Shown piece by piece: positions 47,986 through 57,033 of a stretch of 64,000 bases of DNA. Source of the DNA: Streptomyces sp. MA5143a (GTDB lineage Bacteria; Actinomycetota; Actinomycetes; Streptomycetales; Streptomycetaceae); contig NZ_OLMK01000067.1 of NCBI RefSeq assembly GCF_900290235.1, positions 1 through 64,000 of the forward strand, read 5' to 3'. The notes under the pieces were generated by a model. It did not search any database and was not told where the DNA came from. It worked only from the letters and a program-made list of their open reading frames with translations. Within the stretch, counting starts at the first letter, position 1; each line of letters begins with the position of its first letter. Made by a program: the position numbers and the translations under genes.

Positions 47986-49941
47986 GTGAGCAACGAAAGC
48001 CTGGCCAACCTCTTGAAGGAGGAGCGACGCTTCGCGCCGCCCGGTGACCTGGCGGCGAACGCCAACGTCACGGCAGAGGCGTACGAACAGGCCAAGGCTG
48101 ACAGGCTCGGTTTCTGGGCGGCTCAGGCCCGGCGGCTGACCTGGGCCAAGGAGCCGACCGAGACCCTGGACTGGTCGAACCCGCCGTTCGCCAAGTGGTT
48201 CAAGGACGGCGAGCTCAACGTCGCGTACAACTGCGTCGACCGCCATGTCGAGGCCGGCCACGGCGACCGGGTCGCCATCCACTTCGAGGGCGAGCCCGGG
48301 GACAGCCGGGCCATCACCTACGCCGAGCTCAAGGACGAGGTGAGCAAGGCGGCGAACGCCCTGCTGGAGCTGGGCGTCCAGGCCGGTGACCGGGTCGCCG
48401 TCTACATGCCGATGATCCCCGAGACCGCCGTGGCGATGCTCGCGTGCGCCCGCATCGGCGCCGCGCACTCCGTCGTCTTCGGCGGCTTTTCCGCGGACGC
48501 CCTCGCGACCCGTATCCAGGACGCCGACGCCAAGGTCGTCATCACCTCCGACGGCGGCTACCGGCGCGGCAAGCCCTCCGCGCTCAAGCCGGCCGTGGAC
48601 GACGCGGTCGCCAAGGCGGGCACCATCGAGCACGTCCTCGTCGTCCGCCGCACCGGCCAGGACGTCGCCTGGACCGACGGCCGCGACGTGTGGTGGCACG
48701 ACATCGTCGACCGGCAGTCCGCCGAGCACACCCCGCAGGCGTTCGGGGCCGAGCACCCGCTGTTCATCCTGTACACGTCGGGCACCACCGGTAAGCCGAA
48801 GGGCATCCTGCACACCTCCGGCGGCTACCTCACCCAGACGGCGTACACGCACCACGCCGTCTTCGACCTCAAGCCGGAGACGGACGTGTACTGGTGCACG
48901 GCCGACGTCGGCTGGGTCACCGGCCACTCGTACATCGTCTACGGACCGCTGGCGAACGGCGCGAGCCAGGTCATGTACGAGGGCACGCCCGACACCCCGC
49001 ACCAGGGGCGCTTCTGGGAGATCGTGCAGAAGTACGGCGTGACCATCCTGTACACGGCGCCCACGGCCATCCGTACGTTCATGAAGTGGGGCGACGACAT
49101 CCCCGCGAAGTTCGACCTCGGCAGCCTGCGCGTGCTGGGCTCGGTGGGCGAGCCGATCAACCCCGAGGCGTGGATCTGGTACCGCAAGCACATCGGTGCG
49201 GACCGGACGCCCATCGTGGACACCTGGTGGCAGACCGAGACCGGCGCGATGATGATCTCCCCGCTGCCGGGCGTCACCGAGACCAAGCCGGGCTCCGCGC
49301 AGCGGCCGCTGCCGGGCATCGCCGCGACCGTCGTCGACGACGAGGCGAACGAGGTGCCCAACGGCGGTGGCGGCTATCTGGTGCTCACCGAGCCGTGGCC
49401 GTCGATGCTGCGCACCATCTGGGGCGACGACCAGCGGTTCCTCGACACGTACTGGTCACGGTTCGAGGGCAAGTACTTCGCCGGCGACGGGGCGAAGAAG
49501 GACGACGACGGGGACATCTGGCTCCTCGGCCGCGTCGACGACGTCATGCTGGTCTCCGGCCACAACATCTCCACCACCGAGGTGGAGTCCGCGCTCGTCT
49601 CGCACCCGTCCGTCGCGGAGGCGGCCGTGGTCGGCGCCGCCGACGAGACCACCGGGCAGGCCATCGTCGCCTTCGTCATCCTGCGCGGCACGGCGGCCGA
49701 GACCGAGACCCTGGTCGGCGAACTGCGCGACCACGTCGGCGCGACGCTCGGCCCGATCGCCAAGCCCAAGCGGATCCTGCCGGTGGCGGAGCTGCCGAAG
49801 ACCCGCTCCGGCAAGATCATGCGGCGCCTGCTGCGTGACGTGGCGGAGAACCGTCAGCTCGGTGACGTCACCACGCTGACGGACTCCACGGTCATGGACC
49901 TCATCCAGACCAAGCTGCCGGCGGCGCCCAGCGAGGACTGA
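47986..49941 (+). CDS. acs: acetyl-coenzyme A synthetase
   Basis: A 651-residue AMP-forming ligase that makes acetyl-CoA from acetate, ATP and CoA. I start at GTG 47986 (reading SNESLANLLKEERRF) with AGGGAG upstream; an upstream in-frame ATG at 47935 has none. Core motifs are intact: A3 ILYTSGTTGKPKGILHTSGG, DVYWCTADVGWVTGHSYIVYG, WWQTETGAMMISPLPG, and the C-terminal hinge DDVMLVSGHNISTTEVES. Lys610 in KTRSGKIMRRLLRD is the conserved site of inhibitory acetylation. In actinobacteria Acs is known to be controlled by cAMP-dependent Lys acetyltransferases; a Crp gene lies 7 kb away. Confidence 0.97.
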   Translation: MSNESLANLLKEERRFAPPGDLAANANVTAEAYEQAKADRLGFWAAQARRLTWAKEPTETLDWSNPPFAKWFKDGELNVAYNCVDRHVEAGHGDRVAIHFEGEPGDSRAITYAELKDEVSKAANALLELGVQAGDRVAVYMPMIPETAVAMLACARIGAAHSVVFGGFSADALATRIQDADAKVVITSDGGYRRGKPSALKPAVDDAVAKAGTIEHVLVVRRTGQDVAWTDGRDVWWHDIVDRQSAEHTPQAFGAEHPLFILYTSGTTGKPKGILHTSGGYLTQTAYTHHAVFDLKPETDVYWCTADVGWVTGHSYIVYGPLANGASQVMYEGTPDTPHQGRFWEIVQKYGVTILYTAPTAIRTFMKWGDDIPAKFDLGSLRVLGSVGEPINPEAWIWYRKHIGADRTPIVDTWWQTETGAMMISPLPGVTETKPGSAQRPLPGIAATVVDDEANEVPNGGGGYLVLTEPWPSMLRTIWGDDQRFLDTYWSRFEGKYFAGDGAKKDDDGDIWLLGRVDDVMLVSGHNISTTEVESALVSHPSVAEAAVVGAADETTGQAIVAFVILRGTAAETETLVGELRDHVGATLGPIAKPKRILPVAELPKTRSGKIMRRLLRDVAENRQLGDVTTLTDSTVMDLIQTKLPAAPSED

Positions 49942-50056
49942 GATCGCCTTCATCGAGGGCTGAAGCGGCGTACGGGGCGGTGGCCGGGTAGCCGCCGCCC
50001 CGTCGAGGGCCGACGATGAGGTACCTCCCGAGGGGCACCCGGTGATCGACGCACCA

Positions 50057-50104
50057 GGTGCCCCGAGCTGTGCCCTTAGGTAGACTAAACAACCAGGTGT
50101 GCCG
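50057..50104 (+). promoter_or_regulatory. putative promoter of nhaA with TTAG-CTAA inverted repeat
   Basis: TAGACT at 50081-50086 fits a -10 box. It overlaps the inverted repeat TTAGGTAGACTAA (50076-50088), an attractive regulator target. The -35 region is not convincing. The nhaA start lies about 70 bases downstream. Confidence 0.4.
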
Positions 50105-50156
50105 GGAAGTCTGGTCGGCGAGTGTTCCGTCCTGCCCTCGACCGGAGGTCCCCGCC

Positions 50157-51560
50157 GTGCCCGCATCCCGCCCCACCCCCGCCCGGAAGGTCCTCGACCG
50201 GCTCTCCCTGCCCGAGCGGACCTATGTGGCGGACGCGCTGCGCACGGAGACCGTCGGCGGTGTGCTGCTGCTCCTCGCCGCCGTCACCGCGCTGATCTGG
50301 GCGAACGTCCCCGCTCTGCACAGCGGTTACGAGAGCGTCAGCGACTTCCACTTCGGCCCCGAGGCCCTCGGCCTGAACCTCTCGGTCGCCCACTGGGCCG
50401 CCGACGGACTCCTCGCGATCTTCTTCTTCGTCGCCGGCATCGAACTCAAGCGCGAGCTCGTCGCCGGTGACCTGCGGGACCCCAAGGCGGCCGTACTGCC
50501 CGTGGTCGCCGCCCTGTGCGGCATGGCCGTACCGGCGCTCGTCTACACCCTCACCAACGTCGTCGGCGGCGGGTCGCTCGCCGGCTGGGCCGTGCCCACG
50601 GCCACCGACATCGCGTTCGCGCTCGCCGTGCTGGCCGTCATCGGCACCTCGCTGCCCTCCGCGCTGCGCGCGTTCCTGCTCACGCTCGCCGTCGTCGACG
50701 ACCTCTTCGCGATCCTGATCATCGCGATCTTCTTCACCGACGGCCTCGACTTCGCCGCGCTCGGCGGCGCCTTCGCGGGCCTCGCCCTCTTCTGGCTGCT
50801 GCTCAGGAAGGGGGTGCGCGGGTGGTACGTGTACGTTCCGCTCGCCGTCGTCGTCTGGGGGCTGATGTACAACAGCGGCGTCCACGCCACCATCGCCGGG
50901 GTCGCGATGGGCCTGATGCTGCGTTGCACCCGGAACGAGGGGGAGGAGCACTCCCCCGGCGAGCGCGTCGAGCACCTCGTGCGCCCCCTCTCGGCGGGGC
51001 TGGCCGTGCCGCTGTTCGCCCTGTTCAGCGCGGGTGTCACCGTGTCGGGCGGGGCGCTGGGGAAGGTGTTCACCCAGCCGGAGACGCTCGGTGTGGTGCT
51101 CGGGCTGGTCATCGGCAAGGCGCTCGGGATCTTCGGCGGGACCTGGCTGACCGCCCGTTTCACCCGGGCCTCCCTCTCCGAGGAACTGGTCTGGCCGGAC
51201 GTCTTCGCCGTCTCCTCCCTCGCCGGGATCGGCTTCACCGTGTCGCTGCTCATCGGCGAACTCGCCTTCGAGGGCGACCTGGAGCTCACCGACGGCGTCA
51301 AGGCGGCCGTGCTCACGGGGTCGCTCATCGCGGCGCTCCTGGCGACCGTCCTGGTCAAGCTCCGCAACGCGAAGTACCAGGCGCTGTGGGCCGAGGAGCA
51401 CCGCGACGAGGACCTCGACGGCATCCCCGACATCTACGAACAGGACGACCCGGCGTACCACCTGCGCATGGCCGAGATCTACGAACGCAAGGCCGCCGAG
51501 CACCGCAGGCTTGCCGAAGTGGCGGGCGGGGCAGGCGACGGGGACGACGGTCCGGCATGA
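50157..51560 (+). CDS. nhaA: Na+/H+ antiporter NhaA
   Basis: A 467-residue antiporter with about 12 helices that expels Na+ (or Li+) in exchange for H+. I start at GTG 50157 (reading PASRPTPARKVLDRLSLPER) with GGAGGTC at correct spacing; the ATG-like upstream codon at 50058 adds 33 residues. Functional residues are conserved: GIELKREL, VPTATDIAFALAVLAV (Asp equivalent to E. coli D133) and LTLAVVDDLFAILIIAIFFT, the Asp-Asp pair that carries Na+/H+. A hydrophilic C-terminal tail of about 75 residues (EEHRDEDLDGIPDIYEQDDP) is longer than in enteric NhaA. Confidence 0.97.
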   Translation: MPASRPTPARKVLDRLSLPERTYVADALRTETVGGVLLLLAAVTALIWANVPALHSGYESVSDFHFGPEALGLNLSVAHWAADGLLAIFFFVAGIELKRELVAGDLRDPKAAVLPVVAALCGMAVPALVYTLTNVVGGGSLAGWAVPTATDIAFALAVLAVIGTSLPSALRAFLLTLAVVDDLFAILIIAIFFTDGLDFAALGGAFAGLALFWLLLRKGVRGWYVYVPLAVVVWGLMYNSGVHATIAGVAMGLMLRCTRNEGEEHSPGERVEHLVRPLSAGLAVPLFALFSAGVTVSGGALGKVFTQPETLGVVLGLVIGKALGIFGGTWLTARFTRASLSEELVWPDVFAVSSLAGIGFTVSLLIGELAFEGDLELTDGVKAAVLTGSLIAALLATVLVKLRNAKYQALWAEEHRDEDLDGIPDIYEQDDPAYHLRMAEIYERKAAEHRRLAEVAGGAGDGDDGPA

Positions 51561-51586
51561 TCTGACAGGACCGTACAAAACGCAGG

Positions 51587-51645
51587 GCGCCCCCGGCACC
51601 GTACGACGCGGCCTTCGAGCCGAGGCCCGTACGGGGCGGGGGCGC
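51587..51645 (+). terminator. long GC-rich hairpin after nhaA
   Basis: GCGCCCCCG (51587-51595) pairs with CGGGGGCGC (51637-51645) and further inside CCGTACG pairs with CGTACGG. It starts 27 bases past the nhaA stop. No U-run. Confidence 0.65.
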
Positions 51646-51672
51646 GTCCGGACGCAGATGAGGGAGACCCCG

Positions 51673-52152
51673 ATGAGCGCACCCGACGGCAGCCCGGTCG
51701 GTGCCGAACGCAGTGTCGGCCAGCTGTTCGCCTCGGCGACGGCCGAGATGTCCGCACTGGTGCACGACGAGATCGCGCTGGCGAAGGCCCAGCTCAGGCA
51801 GGACGTCAAGCGCGGTCTGGTCGGCGGCGGGGCGTTCACGGCGGCCGGCGCGGTGCTGATCTTCTCCCTGCCGATGCTCAGCTTCGCACTGGCGTACGGC
51901 ATCCGCACCTGGAGCGACTGGAACCTGGCGATCTGCTTCCTGCTGTCGTTCGCGGCGAACGTGCTGGTCGCCGTAGTCCTGGCGCTCATCGGTGTCGCCT
52001 TCTCGAAGAAGGCCAAGAAGGGGCAGGGCCCGCAGAAGGTCGCCGCGTCCATGAAGCAGACCGCCGGAGTGCTCCAGAACGCCAAGCCGCATGCCCGCCG
52101 GCCCGCCCGGACCGACGGCGGCGTCGAGGCTGTGGCACGCTCGACCTCATGA
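51673..52152 (+). CDS. phage holin-X-like/DUF1469 membrane protein
   Basis: A 159-residue protein of the actinobacterial holin-X (Pfam Phage_holin_3_6) type. Start ATG 51673, AGGGAG six bases upstream. After a hydrophilic lead, an amphipathic helix (TAEMSALVHDEIALAKAQLR) precedes two hydrophobic helices at about residues 55-80 and 88-112. Members are chromosomal and not phage-specific, and here it lies in the same neighbourhood as Rv3669 of mycobacteria. Function unknown. It overlaps the following hydrolase gene by 4 bases (ATGA), so both are translated together. Confidence 0.85.
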   Translation: MSAPDGSPVGAERSVGQLFASATAEMSALVHDEIALAKAQLRQDVKRGLVGGGAFTAAGAVLIFSLPMLSFALAYGIRTWSDWNLAICFLLSFAANVLVAVVLALIGVAFSKKAKKGQGPQKVAASMKQTAGVLQNAKPHARRPARTDGGVEAVARSTS

Positions 52153-53105
52153 CGGACCCCGCCACCTCAGCCGCCTCCGGCCAGCCCGCCTCGGTCGTAC
52201 GACTCGACGTGCCCGGCGCGAAAGAGGTGATCCACCGGGACGTGGCCGCCAACGGCGCCCGCTTCCACATCGCCGAAGTCGGCGACGGACCGCTGGTGAT
52301 GCTGCTGCACGGCTTCCCGCAGTTCTGGTGGACCTGGCGGCACCAGCTGGTCGCGCTCGCCGACGCCGGGTTCCGCGCCGTCGCCATGGACCTGCGCGGC
52401 GTCGGCGGCAGCGACCGGACGCCCCGAGGCTACGACCCGGCCAACCTCGCCCTGGACATCACGGGCGTCGTCCGGTCCCTCGGTGAGCCCGACGCCGCGC
52501 TGGTCGGGCACGACCTCGGCGGTTATCTGGCGTGGACGGCGGCCGTGATGCGGCCCAAGCTGGTGCGGCGGCTCGCGGTCTCCTCGATGCCGCACCCGAG
52601 ACGCTGGCGCTCGGCGATGCTGTCGGACGTCAAGCAGACCGCCGCCGGGTCCTACATCTGGGGCTTCCAGCGGCCCTGGATCCCCGAGCGGCAGCTGACC
52701 GCGGACGACGGCGCTCTGGTGGGCCGGCTGATCCGGGAGTGGTCGGGGCCGCGGCTGCCCGACGACGAGGCCGTGGAGGTGTACCGGCGGGCGATCTGCA
52801 TCCCGTCGACGGCGCACTGCTCGATCGAGCCGTACCGGTGGATGGTGCGCTCCCTCGCCCGCCCCGACGGCATCCAGTTCAACCGGCGCATGAAGCGGCC
52901 GGTGCGCGTGCCGACACTCCATCTGCACGGTTCACTCGACCCGGTGATGCGCACGCGCAGCGCGGCGGGCTCCGGGGAGTACGTCGAAGCGCCCTACCGC
53001 TGGCGGCTGTTCGACGGGCTCGGGCACTTCCCGCACGAGGAGGACCCGGTGGCGTTCTCGTCGGAACTCATCAACTGGCTGAAGGACCCCGAACCCGACC
53101 GCTGA
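52149..53105 (+). CDS. alpha/beta hydrolase, epoxide hydrolase-like (EphE type)
   Basis: A 318-residue alpha/beta hydrolase. The oxyanion region HGFPQFWWTWRHQLVAL has the H-G-F-P-x-x-W pattern of epoxide hydrolases. The nucleophile motif is ALVGHDLGGYLAWTAA, with Asp as nucleophile (G-x-D-x-G), as in epoxide hydrolases and haloalkane dehalogenases rather than Ser esterases. The His of the triad is in DGLGHFPHEEDP. A cap domain with two Tyr donors is plausible (VYRRAICIP, SIEPYRW). Substrate unknown. The neighbour in mycobacteria is ephE (Rv3670), fitting this call. Confidence 0.9.
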   Translation: MTDPATSAASGQPASVVRLDVPGAKEVIHRDVAANGARFHIAEVGDGPLVMLLHGFPQFWWTWRHQLVALADAGFRAVAMDLRGVGGSDRTPRGYDPANLALDITGVVRSLGEPDAALVGHDLGGYLAWTAAVMRPKLVRRLAVSSMPHPRRWRSAMLSDVKQTAAGSYIWGFQRPWIPERQLTADDGALVGRLIREWSGPRLPDDEAVEVYRRAICIPSTAHCSIEPYRWMVRSLARPDGIQFNRRMKRPVRVPTLHLHGSLDPVMRTRSAAGSGEYVEAPYRWRLFDGLGHFPHEEDPVAFSSELINWLKDPEPDR

Positions 53106-53238
53106 GCCCGCCCGCCGAGCCCGCCCCACCAGCCGAACGTGAACACCTGTTCCACGGACAGCCACTTGCCCGGCGCATAGGCCGATTGGGGGGCGCGGGG
53201 GAGGTTACTGACCTTGGGGCGGGGGCACACGTCGGGGT

Positions 53239-53430
53239 ATGGGCTGGACGCACGACTACAGTGACGCAGCACGCAATCGCCGCTCGGCCGCGGGCCTGAG
53301 CTCCCACCAGAGGGGCGCCCCGCAGGGGCCGGGCACGGACCCGGACGCGGACCCCCGGCTGGGTATTCCGCTGATCCTGCGCCGCCGGGCCCGCTGGGTC
53401 TCGGCCCGCCTGCGCCACCCCCGGCCCTGA
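53239..53430 (+). CDS. short hypothetical basic protein
   Basis: A 63-residue reading frame with a biased composition (MGWTHDYSDAARNRRSAAG at the start, ARWVSARLRHPRP at the end). A weak G-rich ribosome site (CGGGGT) precedes it. No family is recognised and there is no membrane segment. The surrounding 370-base gap between the epoxide hydrolase and the MarP-like protease is otherwise empty. It may be a genuine small gene or a chance frame. Confidence 0.4.
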   Translation: MGWTHDYSDAARNRRSAAGLSSHQRGAPQGPGTDPDADPRLGIPLILRRRARWVSARLRHPRP

Positions 53431-53470
53431 CGCGCGGGGGCCTCACCGGACCTTCCGGTCCGGCCGGCCC

Positions 53471-54670
53471 TCAGAGCGCGCAGCTGTCGCTGTCCACCTG
53501 CTGGTTGGCCGCACGCCCCTGGACGATGTCCTCCTTGATCTCGTCCGCGGTGAGCGCGTAGCCGGTGTTGGGGTCGTCGAGGGACTTCGCGAAGACCACG
53601 CCGTACACCCGGCCTTCGGGGGTGAGCAGCGGTCCGCCGGAGTTGCCCTGGCGGACGGTCGCGTACAGCGAGTAGACGTCACGGCGGACCGTGCCCCGGT
53701 GGTAGATGTCGGGGCCGTTGGCCTCGATCCGACCGCGCACGCGCGCGGGGCGGACGTCGTACGCGCCGTTCTCCGGGTAGCCGGCGACGATCGCGTCGTC
53801 GCCGCTGACGGCGTCGTCGGCGGTGAACCGCAGCGCCGGCGCGTTCAGGTCCGGCACGTCCAGGACGGCGATGTCGCGCTCCCAGTCGTAGAGGACGACC
53901 TTGGCGTCGTACTTGCGGCCCTCGCCCCCTATCTGGACGGTGGGTTCGTCGACTCCGCCGACCACGTGCGCGTTGGTCATCACACGGCGGTCGCCGAAGA
54001 CGAAGCCGGTGCCTTCGAGGACCTTGCCGCAACTCTCGGCGGTGCCCATCACCTTGACGATGGACCGCTTGGCGCGCTGGGCGACCGGGCTGTTGGCGAG
54101 CGCGGGGTCGGGGGGCTGCACGTCGGTGATCTGCTCGTTGGCGAACGGGCTGAAGACCTGCGGGAAGCCGTTCTGCGCGAGGACCGAGGAGAAGTCCGCG
54201 AACCAGGTGTCCGCCTGGTTGGGCAGGGCCCGGGCCACGCCCTGCAGCACCTTGGAGTTGCGGACCTCCTTGCCGAGCGTGGGCAGCGTGGTGCCCGCGA
54301 GCGCGGAACCGATCAGCCAGGCGACCAGGAGCATCGCCACCACGTTGACGAGGGCGCCGCCGGTGGCGTCCAGGGCGCGGGCCGGGGACCATGTGATGTA
54401 CCGGCGCAGCTTGTTGCCGAGGTGGGTGGTGAGGGCCTGGCCGACGGAGGCGCAGACGATCACGACGACCACCGCGACGACGGCGGCCGCCGTGCTGACC
54501 TCTGAGTTGTCGGTCATCCAGTCCCAGATGACCGGGAGGGCGTAGACGGCGACGAGGCCGCCGCCCAGGAAACCGATCACCGACAGGATGCCGACGACGA
54601 AGCCCTGGCGGAAGCCGACGATCGCGAACCAGACGGCGGCGACCAGCAACAGGATGTCCAGCACGTTCAC
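53471..54670 (-). CDS. membrane serine protease, MarP family
   Basis: A 399-residue membrane protease. Four N-terminal helices form a CvpA-like domain (residues about 1-145), followed by a short linker and a trypsin-like domain. The triad is His in RVMTNAHVVGGV, Asp in WERDIAVLDVPD and Ser in VRQGNSGGPLLT. Two Cys (SCGKVL and the C-terminal DSCAL) could form the redox-sensitive disulphide known to activate mycobacterial MarP (Rv3671c), which protects against acid and oxidative stress. The same neighbours (NUDIX, nth, crp) occur in mycobacteria, so orthology is likely. Confidence 0.93.
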   Translation of the reverse strand: MNVLDILLLVAAVWFAIVGFRQGFVVGILSVIGFLGGGLVAVYALPVIWDWMTDNSEVSTAAAVVAVVVVIVCASVGQALTTHLGNKLRRYITWSPARALDATGGALVNVVAMLLVAWLIGSALAGTTLPTLGKEVRNSKVLQGVARALPNQADTWFADFSSVLAQNGFPQVFSPFANEQITDVQPPDPALANSPVAQRAKRSIVKVMGTAESCGKVLEGTGFVFGDRRVMTNAHVVGGVDEPTVQIGGEGRKYDAKVVLYDWERDIAVLDVPDLNAPALRFTADDAVSGDDAIVAGYPENGAYDVRPARVRGRIEANGPDIYHRGTVRRDVYSLYATVRQGNSGGPLLTPEGRVYGVVFAKSLDDPNTGYALTADEIKEDIVQGRAANQQVDSDSCAL

Positions 54671-54789
54671 CGCTTCAAGCCTCGCCTCGTCACTTCGCGA
54701 TCACTACAGGTCGGCCCGGAGTACGGCCCGCCGCACGGCGACCGGGGGGCGGGACGCTCCCCACGAGACGCGGCACGGCAGACACCCTG

Positions 54790-55539
54790 TCATGAGCGCC
54801 AGTCGAGCGGGACCTGCTTCCCCCGGTCCCAGGGGCGCTCCCAGCCCGAGTAGTGCAGCAGGCGGTCGATCACACCTGCCGTGAAACCCCACACGAGTGC
54901 CGATTCGACCAGAAATGCCGGACCCCGGTGGCCGCTGGGGTGGACGGTGGTGGCGCGATGGGCGGGATCCGTGAGATCCGCCACGGGAACGGTGAAGACG
55001 CGTGCCGTCTCGTTGGGATCGACGACGCGGACCGGGCTCGGCTCCCGCCACCAGCCCAGCACGGGCGTGACGACGAAGCCGCTCACCGGGATGTACAGCT
55101 TCGGCAGCACGCCGAAGAGCTGGACGCCCCGCGGGTCGAGGCCGGTCTCCTCCTCGGCCTCGCGGAGCGCGGCCCGCAGCGGGCCGTCGGTCTGCGGGTC
55201 GCCGTCCTCGGGATCGAGGGCGCCGCCCGGGAAGGACGGCTGTCCGGCGTGCGATCTGAGGGAACCGGCGCGCTCCATCAGCAGCAGCTCGGGGCCGCGG
55301 TCGCCCTCGCCGAACAGGATGAGGACCGCCGACTGCCGGCCCGAGCCGTTCTCCGGTGGCAGGAAGCGGCTCAGTTGGAGCGGCTGGACGGTCTCGACGG
55401 CGCGGACGACCGGGTCCAGCCAGGAGGGCAGGCCGGCCCTGTCGAGGCGCGGCTGCGGCACGCGGTGCCCGGACGCCGCGTGACGCCCCGGGTCCGTGTC
55501 CGTATGTGTACCGCCGTCCGTCCGGCTCGCGCGTGTCAT
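54790..55539 (-). CDS. NUDIX hydrolase, CoA-pyrophosphatase-like
   Basis: A 249-residue NUDIX enzyme. The NUDIX box is GGALDPEDGD...LRAALREAEEETGL (about residues 105-134, with an insertion before the REAEEE core). The RSHAGQPSFPGG sequence directly ahead is the UPF0035 signature of CoA pyrophosphatases (NUDT7/YeaB type). The start is ATG 55539; a GTG two codons earlier is also possible. Rv3672c occupies the same place in mycobacteria, between marP and nth. Likely hydrolyses CoA or oxidised CoA to 3',5'-ADP and 4'-phosphopantetheine. Confidence 0.88.
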   Translation of the reverse strand: MTRASRTDGGTHTDTDPGRHAASGHRVPQPRLDRAGLPSWLDPVVRAVETVQPLQLSRFLPPENGSGRQSAVLILFGEGDRGPELLLMERAGSLRSHAGQPSFPGGALDPEDGDPQTDGPLRAALREAEEETGLDPRGVQLFGVLPKLYIPVSGFVVTPVLGWWREPSPVRVVDPNETARVFTVPVADLTDPAHRATTVHPSGHRGPAFLVESALVWGFTAGVIDRLLHYSGWERPWDRGKQVPLDWRS

Positions 55540-55717
55540 AGCCACCCCCGTCGTTCTTCCCGTGCCAACGCCCGGAGGCCGACCGATCGTTCCGCTGCGG
55601 GCGAGAGTCCCTCCTGTGGGTGGCTCGGAGCTCGTCCCGTGCGAAGACCGGCCGTTCCGGGTGGGCGGTTCGGGCCCGGGCGGGAAGGGGGTGGCGCGGC
55701 GCCCTCCGGAAGGGACG

Positions 55718-56827
55718 TCATCCGGCGGCTCCCAGGGGCGGGGCCGGGATGCCGCCCGCGTCCAGGTACGACTGCGGGGGCTTCAGGCGCTGACCGGGGA
55801 AGCCGCCCTTCTCGTACTTGAGCAGCTTCTTGGCCTTCTCCGGGTCGGTCTCGCCCTCGCCGTACGCCGGGCAGAGCGGAGCGATGGGGCAGGCGCCGCA
55901 GGCGGGCTTGCGGGCGTGGCAGATACGGCGGCCGTGGAAGATCACGTGGTGCGACAGCATCGTCCACTCGCTCTTCGGGAAGAGCGACCCGACGGCCGCC
56001 TCGATCTTGTCCGGGTCGGTCTCCTCGGTCCACTTCCAGCGTCGTACGAGCCGCTGGAAGTGCGTGTCGACGGTGATGCCGGGCCGGCCGAAGGCGTTGC
56101 CCAGCACGACGAAGGCGGTCTTGCGGCCGACTCCGGGCAGTTTGACCAGGTCCTCCAGGCGGCCGGGGACCTCGCCCTTGTGGTTCTCCACGAGGGCCTT
56201 CGACAGGCCTGTCACCGACTTCGTCTTCGCCCGGAAGAACCCGCACGGCCGCAGGATCTCCTCGACCTCCTCCGGGTCGGCCGCGGCGAGGTCCTCGGGG
56301 GTGGGGTACTTCGCGAAGAGGGCCGGCGTCGTCTGGTTGACCCTCAGGTCGGTGGTCTGGGCGGACAGGACCGTGGCGACGATCAGCTGGAAGGGGTTCT
56401 CGAAGTCCAGTTCCGGGTGGGCGTACGGGTACACCTCGGCCAGCTCACGGTTGATCCGCCGGGCGCGGCGAACCAGGGCGGTCGGAGACTCGGGCTTGGC
56501 GGTCCTGGCTGTCTTGGCAGGCTGGGCGGGCTTGGGGGATGCGGCGGGCTTGGGCGACTTCGGGGACGCGGCGGCCTCGGCCGCTTTCCGGGCGGGCGCC
56601 GGCTTCCGGGTGGCGGGCGTCGACTTACCGCCGGCCGACGCAGACCTCCCGGTGGCGGGCTCCGTCTCCGGTGGCGTGCGCTCCGCTGCCGCCCGGGACG
56701 CCGACGCGTTCGTCTTCTTTGCCGTTTTCTTCGCTCCCGAGGGGCCCTGTTCGCCCACAGCGGAATCGCGACGTACAACCACCCGTCCAGCCCCCTTGGC
56801 CTGTGCTCTCACCGGCGATTTGGACAC
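55718..56827 (-). CDS. nth: endonuclease III with basic N-terminal extension
   Basis: A 369-residue base-excision repair glycosylase/AP lyase. The HhH motif with the catalytic Lys is KLPGVGRKTAFVVLGN (Lys) and the Asp is in GITVDTHFQRL. The [4Fe-4S] cluster is CHARKPACGACPIAPLC (C-x6-C-x2-C-x5-C). The enzyme core begins only near residue 115; before it lies a Lys/Ala/Pro-rich disordered region (KKTAKKTNASASRAAAERT) twice the length seen in many relatives, probably DNA-binding. It removes oxidised pyrimidines. Divergent from crp with about 206 bases between starts. Confidence 0.94.
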   Translation of the reverse strand: MSKSPVRAQAKGAGRVVVRRDSAVGEQGPSGAKKTAKKTNASASRAAAERTPPETEPATGRSASAGGKSTPATRKPAPARKAAEAAASPKSPKPAASPKPAQPAKTARTAKPESPTALVRRARRINRELAEVYPYAHPELDFENPFQLIVATVLSAQTTDLRVNQTTPALFAKYPTPEDLAAADPEEVEEILRPCGFFRAKTKSVTGLSKALVENHKGEVPGRLEDLVKLPGVGRKTAFVVLGNAFGRPGITVDTHFQRLVRRWKWTEETDPDKIEAAVGSLFPKSEWTMLSHHVIFHGRRICHARKPACGACPIAPLCPAYGEGETDPEKAKKLLKYEKGGFPGQRLKPPQSYLDAGGIPAPPLGAAG

Positions 56828-56929
56828 TCGGCCAGCCTAAAGCCCGGCACCGACATCTGCCCCGGGCCCTGAAGATCGGCCCCCAATTGGACCCCTGACG
56901 CTTACCTCGGGACATGTGTGCGGCATCCT

Positions 56930-56943
56930 TGTGACAGATCACA
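56930..56943. promoter_or_regulatory. Crp-binding palindrome upstream of crp
   Basis: TGTGACAGATCACA contains the streptomycete Crp consensus GTG-N6-CAC and the classic TGTGA/TCACA arms (with a shorter centre than in E. coli). It lies about 90 bases before the crp start, in the divergent nth/crp region, so autoregulation is likely and nth could be affected too. Confidence 0.75.
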
Positions 56944-57033
56944 CTGTTTGGGAAGTCCGGCTAAACGGGGAACACGGTCCCCTGGTACCACGGGGAGCAA
57001 GATCCCCTGAGCAGGTCGACAAGGAGAGAACTC

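Noticed and set aside
50076..50088. Iron box (DmdR1/IdeR) upstream of nhaA
   Set aside because: The TTAG/CTAA arms are similar but the 13-base site is too short and lacks the central part of the 19-base iron box.
51673..52152. Prophage fragment, because of the holin-type protein
   Set aside because: Holin-X-like proteins are common chromosomal proteins in actinobacteria, no other phage gene is nearby, and the gene order matches the conserved core.
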